Shown here: one piece after another, positions 15,101 to 24,509 of the stretch
How the letters are laid out: every line of letters starts with the position of its first letter
Numbering within the stretch: position 1 is the stretch's first letter
Assembly: GCA_035634055.1 (NCBI GenBank)
Contig: DASQDR010000104.1
Span: forward strand, 1 to 35,910
Length of the DNA: 35,910 bases
Source: JAICTV01 sp035634055
GTDB taxonomy: Bacteria > Planctomycetota > Phycisphaerae > Tepidisphaerales > Tepidisphaeraceae
Reading direction: 5' to 3'
The notes under the pieces: generated by a model
Seen by the model: the letters and a program-made list of their open reading frames with translations, nothing else
Database searches by the model: none
Told to the model about the DNA's origin: nothing
Position numbers and translations under genes: made by a program

Positions 15101-15967
15101 GTGTCGATCCTGACGCACAACGCCTACGGCAAGAGCGACGTCCGACTGACGAAGGTCGTCCGCAACGGCCCGCGCCACGAGCTGTTCGAGATCACGGCCA
15201 ACGTGCAGATCGAGGGCGACTTCGCCGCCGCCTACACCGCCGGCGACAACCGCAACTGCGTCGCCACCGACACGATGAAGAACTTCGTTTACGTGAAGGC
15301 GAAGGAGCGGCCCTTCGCCGCCGTCGAAGCGTTCGCGGGGATCCTGGTCGATGAGCTCATCGCCGCCTACCCGCAGGTGACGCGGGCGACGGTCGAGCTG
15401 ACGCAGGCGGCGTGGCGGCGCATCGAGGTGGACGGGAAGCCGCATGACCACGCGTTCGTCGACGGCGGCCGGCAGAAGCGCTATGCCCGCGCGGTCCGCA
15501 CCCGCGCCGGCGGGGATCGCGCGCAGATCACCGGCGGCGTGCGCGACCTGCTCGTGCTCAAGACCACCGCCAGCGAGTGGCGCGACTTCCACTTTGACCG
15601 CCACCGCACGCTGAAGGACACCAGCGACCGGATCATGGCCACGAGCATTGACGCCGACTGGGCCTTCAACGCGTCGGCCGGCGACAACTTCGACGACCAT
15701 CACGCCGCCATCAGCGCCGCGATCCTCGGCGCGTTCGCCACGCAGCACAGCCTGGGGGTTCAGCAGACCATCCAGCACATGGGCGACGCCGCGCTGGCGG
15801 CATGCGCGGGAATCGACTCGATCTCGTTCGCGCTGCCCAACAAGCACCGCATCCCGTTCAACCTCGAGCCGTTCGGGCTGAAGTTCGAGAACGACGTGTT
15901 CGTCGCCACCGACGAGCCGTACGGGATGATCCACGGCACGATCGCCCGCGGGGAGGCACGCCGATGA
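15101..15967 (+). CDS. uox: Urate oxidase (cofactor-free uricase)
   Basis: Oxidises urate with O2 to 5-hydroxyisourate and H2O2, without metal or flavin. The 288-residue protein has the two T-fold halves of uricase. K11 (AYGKSDVRL) and T56-D57 (VATDTMKN) form the catalytic dyad region, QQ is at 221-222, and H249 lies in LPNKHRIPFNL. I chose GTG at 15101 because GAGGAG lies ten bases upstream and the protein then opens at the conserved strand before YGK; an upstream ATG lies inside uraD and is not needed. Its stop overlaps the uraH start. H2O2 production implies catalase or peroxidase activity elsewhere in the genome. Confidence 0.95.
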   Translation: MSILTHNAYGKSDVRLTKVVRNGPRHELFEITANVQIEGDFAAAYTAGDNRNCVATDTMKNFVYVKAKERPFAAVEAFAGILVDELIAAYPQVTRATVELTQAAWRRIEVDGKPHDHAFVDGGRQKRYARAVRTRAGGDRAQITGGVRDLLVLKTTASEWRDFHFDRHRTLKDTSDRIMATSIDADWAFNASAGDNFDDHHAAISAAILGAFATQHSLGVQQTIQHMGDAALAACAGIDSISFALPNKHRIPFNLEPFGLKFENDVFVATDEPYGMIHGTIARGEARR

Positions 15968-16323
15968 CCGCCGGCCGACTCAGCACGCACGTCCTGGACA
16001 CCGCCCACGGCCGCCCCGCCGCCGACCTGCGCATCGAGCTGTGGGCGATGCGGGCAGACGGGGAGCGGCTCGTGAAGACGGTCCGCACCAACGCCGACGG
16101 CCGCACCGACGCCCCGCTGCTCAACGCCGCCGCGATCATCGTCGGGACGTACGAGCTGCTCTTCTTCGTCGGCGAATACTTCCAGGCGGCCGGCGTGCCG
16201 CAGACCGAGCCGCGCTTCCTGGACATCGTCCCGGTGCGTTTCGGCATCTTCGACGCGTCGCAGAATTACCACGTGCCGCTGCTGGTCTCGCCGTGGGCGT
16301 ATTCCACCTATCGCGGGAGCTGA
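15964..16323 (+). CDS. uraH: 5-hydroxyisourate hydrolase (transthyretin-like)
   Basis: Hydrolyses 5-hydroxyisourate to OHCU. This 119-residue protein has the family signatures at both ends: LSTHVLDTAHGRPA near the N-terminus and the closing tetrapeptide YRGS preceded by WAYST. It starts within the urate oxidase stop codon (ATGA), which couples the two genes and suits the need to remove unstable 5-hydroxyisourate quickly. There is no signal peptide, so it is cytoplasmic like the uricase. Confidence 0.95.
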   Translation: MTAGRLSTHVLDTAHGRPAADLRIELWAMRADGERLVKTVRTNADGRTDAPLLNAAAIIVGTYELLFFVGEYFQAAGVPQTEPRFLDIVPVRFGIFDASQNYHVPLLVSPWAYSTYRGS

Positions 16324-16338
16324 CCGGGTGACGCGCGC

Positions 16339-17682
16339 ATGAAGTACGACCTGATCATCCGCGGCGGCACGCTCGTGCGCGAGGATCGCGTCGGCCGCGG
16401 CGACATCGCCATCGCCGGCGGCAGGATCGCGGAGATCGCCGACGAGATCTCCGCCGCCAGCGCGCCCAAGACGATCGACGCGGCGGGCCTGCACGTCTTC
16501 CCCGGCCTGATCGACCCGCACGTCCACTTCAACGAGCCGGGGCGGACGGAATGGGAAGGCATCGCCACCGGCAGCGCCGCCCTGGCTGCCGGCGGCGGGA
16601 CGCTCTTCTTCGATATGCCGCTGAACAGCAGTCCGCCGGTGCTGGACGGACCGAGCTTCGACGTGAAGCTCGATGCGATGCGCGCCAGGAGCCTGACCGA
16701 CTTCGCCCTCTGGGGCGGCCTGACGCCGGACAACCTGGACAATCTTGAGGAGCTGGCCGAGCGCGGCGCGATCGGGTTCAAGGCGTTCATGTCGAACAGC
16801 GGGATCGACGAGTTCCCCCGCGCCGACGATTACACCCTTTACGAGGGAATGCTCGAGGCCCAGCGGTTGAATCTTCCCGTGGCGGTTCACGCCGAGAACG
16901 AGGAGCTCACCGCCATCCCGGCACGCATCTGGCAGGAGCGGAAATGGACGAGGTGGGTGGACTACCTCGCCACGCGCCCGATCCGCGCGGAAGTGGACGC
17001 GATCCAGCGCGCGTGCCTTCTGGCGCGGGAGACCGGGTGCCGGCTGCACATCGTCCACGTGAGCAGCGCGGCCGGGGTTCGCGCGGTGGCGGCGGCGCGG
17101 GCGGACGGCGCGGACGTCACGTGCGAGACGTGCCCGCACTACTTCGTCCTGGCGGCAGCCGACATCGCGACCCTCGGCGCGGCCGCCAAGTGCGCGCCTC
17201 CCCTTCGCAGCGAAGAGGATCGGCAGGCGCTGCTGGGGGAGCTGCGCGCCGGGAGCATCGACTTCATCGCGTCAGATCATTCGCCGTCGCCGCCGTCGAT
17301 GAAGCAAGGGGACGATTTCTTCCGCATATGGGGGGGCATCGCCGGCGTGCAATCGACGCTGCCGGCGGCGCTGAGCGTCGACCCGCCGCTCTCGGCACAG
17401 CAAGTCGCCCGCTACACCGCCGCCGGCGCGGCCGGCAGGTTCCGCGCCGCCGGCAAGGGCGCGCTCGCCGTCGGTAACGATGCGGACCTGGCACTGGTGG
17501 ACCCGGAGGGCGAGTTCCAGCTCGTGCGCGAAATGCTCCTGGACCGCCATAAGCTCAGCCCGTACGTGGGGCGGACGTTTCGCGGCGTGGTTCGCCGCAC
17601 GATGGTGCGCGGGCAGACCGTCTGTCTCGATGGACGCATCGTCTCGCCGGAGCCCGTCGGCCAACTGGTGAAGCCGGCGTGA
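16339..17682 (+). CDS. allB: Allantoinase
   Basis: Opens the ring of (S)-allantoin to give allantoate. The 447-residue cyclic amidohydrolase shows the binuclear metal centre: H61 and H63 (DPHVHFNEPGR), carboxylated K148 (GFKAFMSNSG), H184 (VHAEN), H240 (HIVHVSS) and D313 (ASDHSPSP). The FNEPGRTEWEG segment and SDHSPSP favour allantoinase over dihydroorotase or dihydropyrimidinase, and the gene context settles it. The ATG lies 15 bases after uraH. The stop overlaps the GTG of guaD by four bases. Confidence 0.94.
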   Translation: MKYDLIIRGGTLVREDRVGRGDIAIAGGRIAEIADEISAASAPKTIDAAGLHVFPGLIDPHVHFNEPGRTEWEGIATGSAALAAGGGTLFFDMPLNSSPPVLDGPSFDVKLDAMRARSLTDFALWGGLTPDNLDNLEELAERGAIGFKAFMSNSGIDEFPRADDYTLYEGMLEAQRLNLPVAVHAENEELTAIPARIWQERKWTRWVDYLATRPIRAEVDAIQRACLLARETGCRLHIVHVSSAAGVRAVAAARADGADVTCETCPHYFVLAAADIATLGAAAKCAPPLRSEEDRQALLGELRAGSIDFIASDHSPSPPSMKQGDDFFRIWGGIAGVQSTLPAALSVDPPLSAQQVARYTAAGAAGRFRAAGKGALAVGNDADLALVDPEGEFQLVREMLLDRHKLSPYVGRTFRGVVRRTMVRGQTVCLDGRIVSPEPVGQLVKPA

Positions 17683-19061
17683 CGCGCGCCCAGGTCATCC
17701 TCGGGCCGATCCTCAACCCGCGCCCCGACGGCGAGGTCGAGTTCAGCGCCGACGGCGCGATCGCGTGCGACAATGCCGGTACGATCGACTACGTCGGCCC
17801 CGCCGCCGGGCTCCCGCCGGCGCTTGCAACGGGACGGCTGTCGCGCCGCACGTCGCACCTGCTCCTCCCGCCGTTCGTCGACGCGCACATCCACATCCCG
17901 CAGCACCCGATCCGCGGGCACTTCATGGACGTGGTCGGGGCAAACCCGGAGCACGGGCGGCTGCTCGCGGGGCTGAACCGAAACGTCTTCCCCGCCGAGG
18001 CGCGGTGCGCCGACCGCGCGGTCGCCGAGCAGGTGGTGGCGGACTTCGCCGCCGACACGCTCGCCAAGGGCGTCGTCGGGGGCGCCGCGTACATGACGGT
18101 TCACGCCGAGGCGACCGACGTCGCGCTGTCGCGGCTGCACCCGTTCTGGCGCGTCGGCCTGGTGCTCATGGAGATGAACTGCCCGGACTACCTGCGCGTG
18201 GATCCGGCCAGCGTGATCGCAGAGATGGAGTCGCTGGCGGACCAATTCGGCGAGCGGTTCATCGTCACCGACCGCTTCGCCGTCGCCGTCGGCTCGGACC
18301 TGCGTCGGCGGGCGGCGCGGCTCGCGTGGGACCGCGACCTGATGACGCAAACGCACCTCAACGAGCAGGTGCGCGAGAAGCAGTTCGTCGAGCGAACGCT
18401 TTACCCCGACTACGCGAGCTACACCGACGTCTACCGCCAGGACGGCCTGCTCGACGCCACCGCCATCGTTGCCCATTGCATTCACATGACCGAGGCGGAG
18501 ATGGGGATGCTCGCGCCGCGCCAGCCGTTCGTCGCCCATTGCCCGACGAGCAACGCGCTGCTCTGTTCCGGCATCATGCCGCTGGACCGCATCGCCGGGC
18601 ACGGGCTGGAGTACGCGATATGCACCGACGTTGGCGCTTCGCCGACGACGTCCATGCTGGCGGAGATGGCGCAGTTCCTGAAGGTGCACGCCGGGCGGTC
18701 AGGCGCGGCCACGCCGAGCGAGGCGCTATTTCGCGCGACCCTGGCGCCCGCGCTGAAACTGGGGATCGAGACCGGCAGGTTCGCCATCGGCGCGCCGCTG
18801 TCGTTCATCGAAGTTCGCGCTGACGGCGCCCCCTTCGCCTTTGCCGACGACGCGATCCGACGGGGACTGCTGGAGATGACCCGCGACCACGAGCGCGGAA
18901 ATTACCAGGCGGCGCTGGACGCGCTTCAGCAGGGAACGCTGGACTGCGGCTCAAGCCTTAACCTGCTCGAGGCCGATGTCCGCGACACCGCGCGTCGGCT
19001 GGACGACAAGGTGATCTCCGTCACGCTCGCCGGCGAGGAGATTTGGCGGCGAAAAGTCTGA
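17679..19061 (+). CDS. guaD: Guanine deaminase
   Basis: Converts guanine to xanthine and ammonia. This 460-residue amidohydrolase has the HxH pair H70/H72 (VDAHIHIPQHPIRG), THLNE (H226, E229), AHCIHMTEAE (H266), FVAHCPTSNALLCSG and the metal aspartate D317 (CTDVGASPTTSM). PQHPIRG and HCPTSN are characteristic of guanine deaminases as opposed to other chlorohydrolase-like deaminases. The start GTG overlaps the allantoinase stop (GTGA). With ade and the xanthine dehydrogenase genes it brings both common purine bases to xanthine. Other aminohydrolase substrates cannot be excluded but fit the context less well. Confidence 0.88.
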   Translation: MTRAQVILGPILNPRPDGEVEFSADGAIACDNAGTIDYVGPAAGLPPALATGRLSRRTSHLLLPPFVDAHIHIPQHPIRGHFMDVVGANPEHGRLLAGLNRNVFPAEARCADRAVAEQVVADFAADTLAKGVVGGAAYMTVHAEATDVALSRLHPFWRVGLVLMEMNCPDYLRVDPASVIAEMESLADQFGERFIVTDRFAVAVGSDLRRRAARLAWDRDLMTQTHLNEQVREKQFVERTLYPDYASYTDVYRQDGLLDATAIVAHCIHMTEAEMGMLAPRQPFVAHCPTSNALLCSGIMPLDRIAGHGLEYAICTDVGASPTTSMLAEMAQFLKVHAGRSGAATPSEALFRATLAPALKLGIETGRFAIGAPLSFIEVRADGAPFAFADDAIRRGLLEMTRDHERGNYQAALDALQQGTLDCGSSLNLLEADVRDTARRLDDKVISVTLAGEEIWRRKV

Positions 19062-19070
19062 GCCGCGTCG

Positions 19071-19076
19071 TATAAT
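19071..19076 (+). promoter_or_regulatory. -10 element (TATAAT) before xdhA
   Basis: A perfect TATAAT lies between guaD and xdhA, ending 18 bases before the xdhA ATG. No convincing -35 lies at 16-18 bases (the nearest, TTGGCG at 19043-19048, is 22 bases away). A start near 19083 would leave a leader of only about 12 bases without a ribosome site. Xanthine dehydrogenase may thus have its own transcript besides read-through from the ureide operon. Confidence 0.4.
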
Positions 19077-19094
19077 CCGGCGTTCGCCCGACGC

Positions 19095-20648
19095 ATGCGC
19101 GATTACCTGATCATCCACGTCAACGGCCAGCGCCACGAGATCCGCGGCGAGCGCGCGTTCCAGTCGCTCTCCAACTTCCTCCGCTACGACCTGTGCCTGG
19201 TCGGCACCAAGGTGGTTTGCGCCGAGGGCGATTGCGGCTCGTGCGCCGTCCTGATCGGCCGCGCGAGCGACGACGGCATCTCGTACCGCGCCGTGACGAG
19301 CTGCATCCAGTTCCTCTGTCAGCTCGACGGCGCGCACGTGGTGACCGTCGAGGGGCTGAAGCACGATGGGAAGCTCAACCCGCTCCAGCAGGCGCTGGTT
19401 TCGTGCCAGGGGACGCAGTGCGGATTCTGCACGCCCGGGTTCGTCGTTTCGATGTGCGCGATGCTCGACCAGCAGCCGCGGCTCGACGAGGGGGCGCTGC
19501 GCGCCGGGCTGACGGGGAACCTCTGCCGCTGCACCGGGTACGAATCGATCATCCGCGCGGGGATGGAAGTGCCGGCGGCGGAGCTGCGGAAGATCAGCGA
19601 CCTCTACCCGCCCGCCCCGCTGCTGCCGGCGATGCGCGCGGCCGACGGCGATCCCGTGCGCGCCTCGGCGGGCGCGAAGTTCTTCTTCAAGCCGACGACC
19701 GTCGCCGACGCGGTGGCCTTCAAGCGTGAGCACCCAACGTGCGCGATTCTCGCGGGCGGCACCGATCTCGGCGTGCAGATCAACAAGGGGATCCGCGACC
19801 CGGACCTCCTCCTCAGCCTCTCGGCGCTGCGCGATCTGCGCGACGTCAAACTGCGCGACGGGCAGCTCGTCGTCGGTGCGATGGCCACGCTATCGGAGCT
19901 GGAGCGGCGGATCGAGCAACTCGTGCCGGAGTTCGGGCGGATGCTCTGGCGGCACGGGTCGCCGCTGATCCGCAATGCCGGCACCCTGGCCGGCAACATC
20001 GCCAACGGCTCGCCCATCGGCGACACGATGCCCGCGCTCTACGTGCTCGATGGCGAGGTCGAGCTGACCGGCTCCGCCGGCAGCCGGCGGGTCAACATCA
20101 ATGACTTCTACACCGGCTACCGCAAGACCTGCGCGGCCGCCGACGAGATCATTACCCGCGTCTTCGTTACGCTTCCCCGCGCCGACGAGACGTTGCGGCT
20201 GTACAAGGTCTCGAAGCGGCACGACCTCGACATTTCCACCTTCACCGGCGCCTTCCTGCTGCGGCGGAGCAACGGCGTGATCGGTGAGATCCGCATCGCG
20301 TACGGCGGGTGCGGGCCGAACATCATTCGCCTGCGCAGGACCGAGGCCGCGCTGGCGGGCAAGCCGCTGAACGAGGCGGAAATCGAGGCGGCGGCGGAGA
20401 TCGCCCGCGGCGAGATCACGCCCATCTCCGACGTCCGCGGCGACGCCGGCTACCGCTTGCAACTGGCCGAGAACGTGCTGCGCAAGTTCTACTTCGACGC
20501 CACCGGCGAAGAGCCGACGTACGACCGCGCCACCACGCCATCGCGCGCCGCGGCCCCTGCTCCGGCGGCGTCCGGCGCGAGCGGCATCCATTTCCCCGGC
20601 GACGGCCACGGCAACGGCGCGGGCAATGGCGACGGCGGGGTGCACTGA
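19095..20648 (+). CDS. xdhA: Xanthine dehydrogenase small subunit ([2Fe-2S] and FAD)
   Basis: Carries electrons from the molybdenum subunit to NAD+. In 517 residues it has a plant-type ferredoxin domain (C42, C47 and C50 in CAEGDCGSC, with a fourth Cys at 70 or 75), the second cluster domain (C109, C112 in GTQCGFCTPGF and C144, C146 in NLCRCTGY), and a vanillyl-oxidase-type FAD domain from about 195 (ILAGGTDLGVQI and NAGTLAGNIANGSPIGD). This is the fused XdhA layout in which the Fe-S and FAD parts share one chain. The last 35 residues form an unusual Ala/Pro/Gly/His-rich tail. The stop overlaps the xdhB start (TGATG). Confidence 0.95.
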   Translation: MRDYLIIHVNGQRHEIRGERAFQSLSNFLRYDLCLVGTKVVCAEGDCGSCAVLIGRASDDGISYRAVTSCIQFLCQLDGAHVVTVEGLKHDGKLNPLQQALVSCQGTQCGFCTPGFVVSMCAMLDQQPRLDEGALRAGLTGNLCRCTGYESIIRAGMEVPAAELRKISDLYPPAPLLPAMRAADGDPVRASAGAKFFFKPTTVADAVAFKREHPTCAILAGGTDLGVQINKGIRDPDLLLSLSALRDLRDVKLRDGQLVVGAMATLSELERRIEQLVPEFGRMLWRHGSPLIRNAGTLAGNIANGSPIGDTMPALYVLDGEVELTGSAGSRRVNINDFYTGYRKTCAAADEIITRVFVTLPRADETLRLYKVSKRHDLDISTFTGAFLLRRSNGVIGEIRIAYGGCGPNIIRLRRTEAALAGKPLNEAEIEAAAEIARGEITPISDVRGDAGYRLQLAENVLRKFYFDATGEEPTYDRATTPSRAAAPAPAASGASGIHFPGDGHGNGAGNGDGGVH

Positions 20649-22993
20649 TGGGCGCCGTTGGCAAGGACATCCCGCACGACTCCGCCCGCGGGCACGTCTC
20701 GGGCGAATCGGTCTTCCTGGACGACGTCTCGCCCGCGCGCAACGAAGTTTTCGTCGACTGCGTCGGCAGCCCGGTCGCCCACGGCGAGCTGATCGCCGTC
20801 GATTATGCCGAGGCGCTGAAGGTGCCCGGCGTCGTCGCCATCCTCACGCACGAGGACATCCCCGGCCACAACGACATCGGGCCGGTGGTGAAGGACGAGC
20901 ACCTTCTCGTCTCCAAAGTCGCCCACTTCATGGGCGACCCCATCGTCCTCATCGCCGCCGAGAACCGCACCGCGCTGCTTGCGGCGAAGCAGGCGGTCAA
21001 GGTCACGATGCGCGAGCTGCGGCCCATCCTGAGCATCGACGACGCGATGGCGCAGAACAGCTTCCTTGGCGATCCGCGCGTGATCCGGCGCGGCGACGTC
21101 GAGCAGGCGCTCGCGGCGTCGCCACACGTGCTCGAGGGCGAGCTGCTCATCGGCGGGCAGGAGCACTTTTACCTCGAATCGCAGATCGCCATCGCCTACC
21201 CCGGCGAGGGCGGCGCGATGACGGTGCACTCCTCGACGCAGCACCCCACCGAGGTGCAATCGACGGTGGCGGAGGTCCTCGGCGTGCCGTTCAACCACGT
21301 GACGATCATCTGCAAGCGGATGGGCGGCGCGTTCGGCGGGAAGGAGACGCAGGCGGCGGGGCCGGCGTGCATGGCCGCCGTCGTCGCGCGCAGGCTGAAC
21401 CGCCCGGCGCGGTTCTTCATCTCCAAGGATGACGACATGCGCTTGACGGGCAAGCGCCACCCGTTCAAGAGCTTCTACCGCGCGGGGTTCGACGACGACG
21501 GGACGATCAACGCGCTGGACGTGCGGCTGTTCAGCGACGGCGGGTGGTCGCTCGATCTGTCGTCGGCCGTGCTGGAGCGCGCGCTGCTGCACAGCGACAA
21601 CGCATACTTTGTCCCGCACTTCCGCGCCGCCGGCCGCATCTGCCGCACGAACCTGCCCAGCAACACCGCCTTCCGCGGGTTCGGCGGGCCGCAGGGCGTG
21701 TGCAGCACCGAGAACGTGATCGAGGAGATCGCCCGTAGGCTCGGCCTGGACGCGCTGGAGGTCCGCCGCCGCAACTGCTACGGCATCACCGATCGCAACG
21801 TCACGCCGTACGGACAGGTGGTGCGCAACAACACGCTGCCGAGGCTGTTCGAGGAGCTAGCGCGGTCCAGCGACTACGCCCGGCGGCGGCAGGAGATCGC
21901 GCGGTTCAACGCGTCATCGCGCACGCGGCTGCGCGGGATGGCGATGACGCCGGTCAAGTTCGGCATCAGCTTCACCCGCCGAACGCTCAACCAGGCCAAC
22001 GCGCTGGTCAACATTTACACCGACGGCACGGTGATGGTCTCCACCGGCGGCACCGAGATGGGCCAGGGCGTCAACACGCGCGTGCGGCAGATCGTGGCCG
22101 ACGAGCTGGGCGTGTCGTACGACGCGGTGATCGTGACGGCCACCAACACCGACAAGAACAACAACACCTCCCCCACCGCCGCCTCCAGCGGGACGGACCT
22201 CAACGGCGCCGCGGCCGTGGACGCGTGCCGCAAGATCCGTGCGCGGCTGCGCGACCTGGCGGCGCGGATGCTCGGCAACGCGATCGACGGCATCAACCCG
22301 GAGCCGGAGCACATCGTCTTCGCCGGCGGCTACGTGTGGGACGATCGGGTGCCCGAGGCGCGCATCACCTTCAAGGCGCTGGTCTGCCAGGCGTACATCG
22401 AGCGCGTGAACCTCGGCGAGCGCGGCTTCTACGTCACGCCCGGGGTGGACTTCAACCGCGACACCGGCAAGGGCCACCCCTTCTTCTACTTCACCAACGG
22501 CGTCGCGTGCAGCGAGGTGCTGATCGACCGCTTCACCGGCGAGATGCGCGTGTCGCGCGTCGACCTGCTCATGGACGCCGGCGAGGCGATCAATCCCGGG
22601 ATCGACCGCGGTCAGATCGTCGGCGGGTTCGTGCAGGGGATGGGCTGGGTGACGACCGAGGAGCTGAAGTGGTCGCCGCGCGGCGAGCTGTGGTCGCACT
22701 CGCCGACGACCTACAAGATCCCCAACATCAGCGACCTGCCGGAGACGTTCAACGTTGCGACGCTGCCGAACCCGGACAACGCGGTGAGCCTCTACCGCAG
22801 CAAGGCGCTCGGCGAGCCGCCGCTGCTGCTGGGGATCTCGGTGTGGGCGGCGGTGAAGGACGCGCTGAGCCACGCCGCCCCCGCGGGCGAACCCGCCCAC
22901 CTCGCCGTGCCGGCGACGCCGGAGCAGATCCTGGCGGTGCTGACGCGGCTGACGAGACGTGCCGCGCCTGCCACGCCCGCCGCCGGTCGCTGA
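20648..22993 (+). CDS. xdhB: Xanthine dehydrogenase large subunit (molybdopterin)
   Basis: The catalytic subunit hydroxylates hypoxanthine to xanthine and xanthine to urate. The 781-residue chain contains GGQEHFYLE (169-177), FGGKE (E232), AFRGFGGPQG (R343), GGTEMGQG (467-474) and KALGEPPLLLG (E723). E232, R343 and E723 correspond to the purine-binding Glu, Arg and base-catalytic Glu of bovine xanthine oxidoreductase, which supports a true purine substrate rather than an aldehyde or CO dehydrogenase. No XdhC insertion factor is in the window, so cofactor sulfuration must be encoded elsewhere. It is translationally coupled to xdhA and ends the purine island, facing glnA. Confidence 0.95.
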   Translation: MGAVGKDIPHDSARGHVSGESVFLDDVSPARNEVFVDCVGSPVAHGELIAVDYAEALKVPGVVAILTHEDIPGHNDIGPVVKDEHLLVSKVAHFMGDPIVLIAAENRTALLAAKQAVKVTMRELRPILSIDDAMAQNSFLGDPRVIRRGDVEQALAASPHVLEGELLIGGQEHFYLESQIAIAYPGEGGAMTVHSSTQHPTEVQSTVAEVLGVPFNHVTIICKRMGGAFGGKETQAAGPACMAAVVARRLNRPARFFISKDDDMRLTGKRHPFKSFYRAGFDDDGTINALDVRLFSDGGWSLDLSSAVLERALLHSDNAYFVPHFRAAGRICRTNLPSNTAFRGFGGPQGVCSTENVIEEIARRLGLDALEVRRRNCYGITDRNVTPYGQVVRNNTLPRLFEELARSSDYARRRQEIARFNASSRTRLRGMAMTPVKFGISFTRRTLNQANALVNIYTDGTVMVSTGGTEMGQGVNTRVRQIVADELGVSYDAVIVTATNTDKNNNTSPTAASSGTDLNGAAAVDACRKIRARLRDLAARMLGNAIDGINPEPEHIVFAGGYVWDDRVPEARITFKALVCQAYIERVNLGERGFYVTPGVDFNRDTGKGHPFFYFTNGVACSEVLIDRFTGEMRVSRVDLLMDAGEAINPGIDRGQIVGGFVQGMGWVTTEELKWSPRGELWSHSPTTYKIPNISDLPETFNVATLPNPDNAVSLYRSKALGEPPLLLGISVWAAVKDALSHAAPAGEPAHLAVPATPEQILAVLTRLTRRAAPATPAAGR

Positions 22994-23096
22994 TTTCTCG
23001 CCTGTTCCCGGAGCGCTGGCGCCATCGGCTTTTCGGCGGGCGCGGCTCCGCCTGGATCTCATCCTTGGGCGTGCGGGCGGCGCGGGCAGCGCAGCC

Positions 23097-24509
23097 TTAA
23101 ATGTCGAAGTACATGCAAAACTCGAACGGGTGCGGGCGGACGCGGATTGCGTCGGCTTCGTTCTCGCGCTTGTACTTCACCCAGTAGTGGATCACGTCGG
23201 CGGTGAAGACGTCTCCCTTGAGCAGGAACTCGTGGTCGTTCTCCAGCTCGTCCAGCGCGCTCTCCAGCGACGCGGGGGCCGAGCCGATCTTCTCGTACTC
23301 CTCGGCCGACAGGTGGTAGATGTCCTTGTCCATCGGGTCGCCCGGGTGGATCTTGTTCTCGATCCCGTCGATAGCGGCCATCGTGATGGCGCTGAAGGCG
23401 AGGTACGGGTTGCACGAGCTGTCCGGGCAGCGGAACTCCAGCCGCTTGGTCTGCGGCTTGTCGCTGTACATCGGGATGCGGATGGCGGCCGACCGATTGC
23501 GGCTGCTGTACACGAGGTTGACGGGCGCCTCGTACCCCGGCACCAGCCGCTTGTAGCTGTTGGTGGTGGGGTTGGTGAAGGCGCACAGCGCCCGCGCGTG
23601 CTTGAGGATCCCGCCGATCGCGTACAGGCCCATGTCGGATAGCCCGGCGTACTTGTTGCCGGCGAAGAGCGGCTTGTCCCCCTTCCACAGGCTGAAGTGG
23701 ACGTGCATGCCGCTGCCGTTGTCCTGGAAGAGCGGCTTGGGCATGAACGTCACCACCTTGCCGTGGCGGGCGGCGACGTTCTTGCAGACGTACTTGTACA
23801 TCATCACGTTGTCGGACATGGTCACCAGGTCCTGGTAGCGCATGTCGATCTCGCACTGCCCGCCGGTCGCCACCTCGTGGTGGTGAGCCTCGACCGGGAT
23901 CCCCAGCTCGATCATCGTCTGCACCATCTCGCTGCGGATCGATTGCAGCGTGTCCATCGGCGGGGTGGGGAAGTACCCCTCCTTCAGCCGGATCTTGTGA
24001 CCCATGTTGGTCACGTCCTCGTCGCCGCGGCCCCAGATGCCCTCGCGGCTGCCGACGTAGTGCTTGGAGAAGTTGATTCCCTGGTCGTACCACGCGTGGT
24101 CGAAGACGAAGAACTCCAGCTCCGGGCCGAAGAAGGCGGTGTCGGCGATCCTGCTCTTGCGCAGGTAGGCGACCGTCTTGCGCGCGATGGAGCGCGGGTC
24201 GCGGCTGTACTCCTTCTTGGTGATCGGGTCGCGCACGTCGCAGATGATCGAGAGCGTGGCGTGGGTCAGGAACGGGTCGAGCTTGGCGGTGTCGGCGACG
24301 GGGACCAGGAGCATGTCGCTCTCGTTGATCGCCTGCCACCCGCGGATCGAGCTGCCGTCGAACCCGAACCCGTGCTCGAAACTGTCGACCGACAGCTCGC
24401 TGATGGGGACCGTGGTGTGCTGCCAGAGCCCGGGGAAGTCCATGAAACGCAGGTCGATGAACTGGACGTTTTTCGCTTTGACGAGCTTCAGGACTTCCTG
24501 GGGGGTCAT
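23097..24509 (-). CDS. glnA: Glutamine synthetase type I
   Basis: Makes glutamine from glutamate, ammonia and ATP. This 470-residue dodecamer-type enzyme shows GFDGSSIRGW (49-58), PELEFF (129-134), HHHEVATGGQCEID (209-222), NGSGMHVHFS (264-273), the NPTTNSYKRL segment (313-322) and RLEFRCPD. Tyr398 in NKIHPGDPMDKDIYHL matches the adenylylation site, so the enzyme is probably of the GSI-beta kind controlled by an adenylyltransferase. It is convergent with xdhB and separated from it by about 100 bases. A sigma70-like promoter and GC-rich palindromes lie upstream. It probably assimilates ammonia set free by the purine pathway; that link is inferred from position. Confidence 0.97.
   Translation of the reverse strand: MTPQEVLKLVKAKNVQFIDLRFMDFPGLWQHTTVPISELSVDSFEHGFGFDGSSIRGWQAINESDMLLVPVADTAKLDPFLTHATLSIICDVRDPITKKEYSRDPRSIARKTVAYLRKSRIADTAFFGPELEFFVFDHAWYDQGINFSKHYVGSREGIWGRGDEDVTNMGHKIRLKEGYFPTPPMDTLQSIRSEMVQTMIELGIPVEAHHHEVATGGQCEIDMRYQDLVTMSDNVMMYKYVCKNVAARHGKVVTFMPKPLFQDNGSGMHVHFSLWKGDKPLFAGNKYAGLSDMGLYAIGGILKHARALCAFTNPTTNSYKRLVPGYEAPVNLVYSSRNRSAAIRIPMYSDKPQTKRLEFRCPDSSCNPYLAFSAITMAAIDGIENKIHPGDPMDKDIYHLSAEEYEKIGSAPASLESALDELENDHEFLLKGDVFTADVIHYWVKYKRENEADAIRVRPHPFEFCMYFDI

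Noticed and set aside
22994..23096. Terminator between xdhB and glnA
   Set aside because: The space is GC-rich with partial palindromes, but I could not find a stem with convincing pairing.
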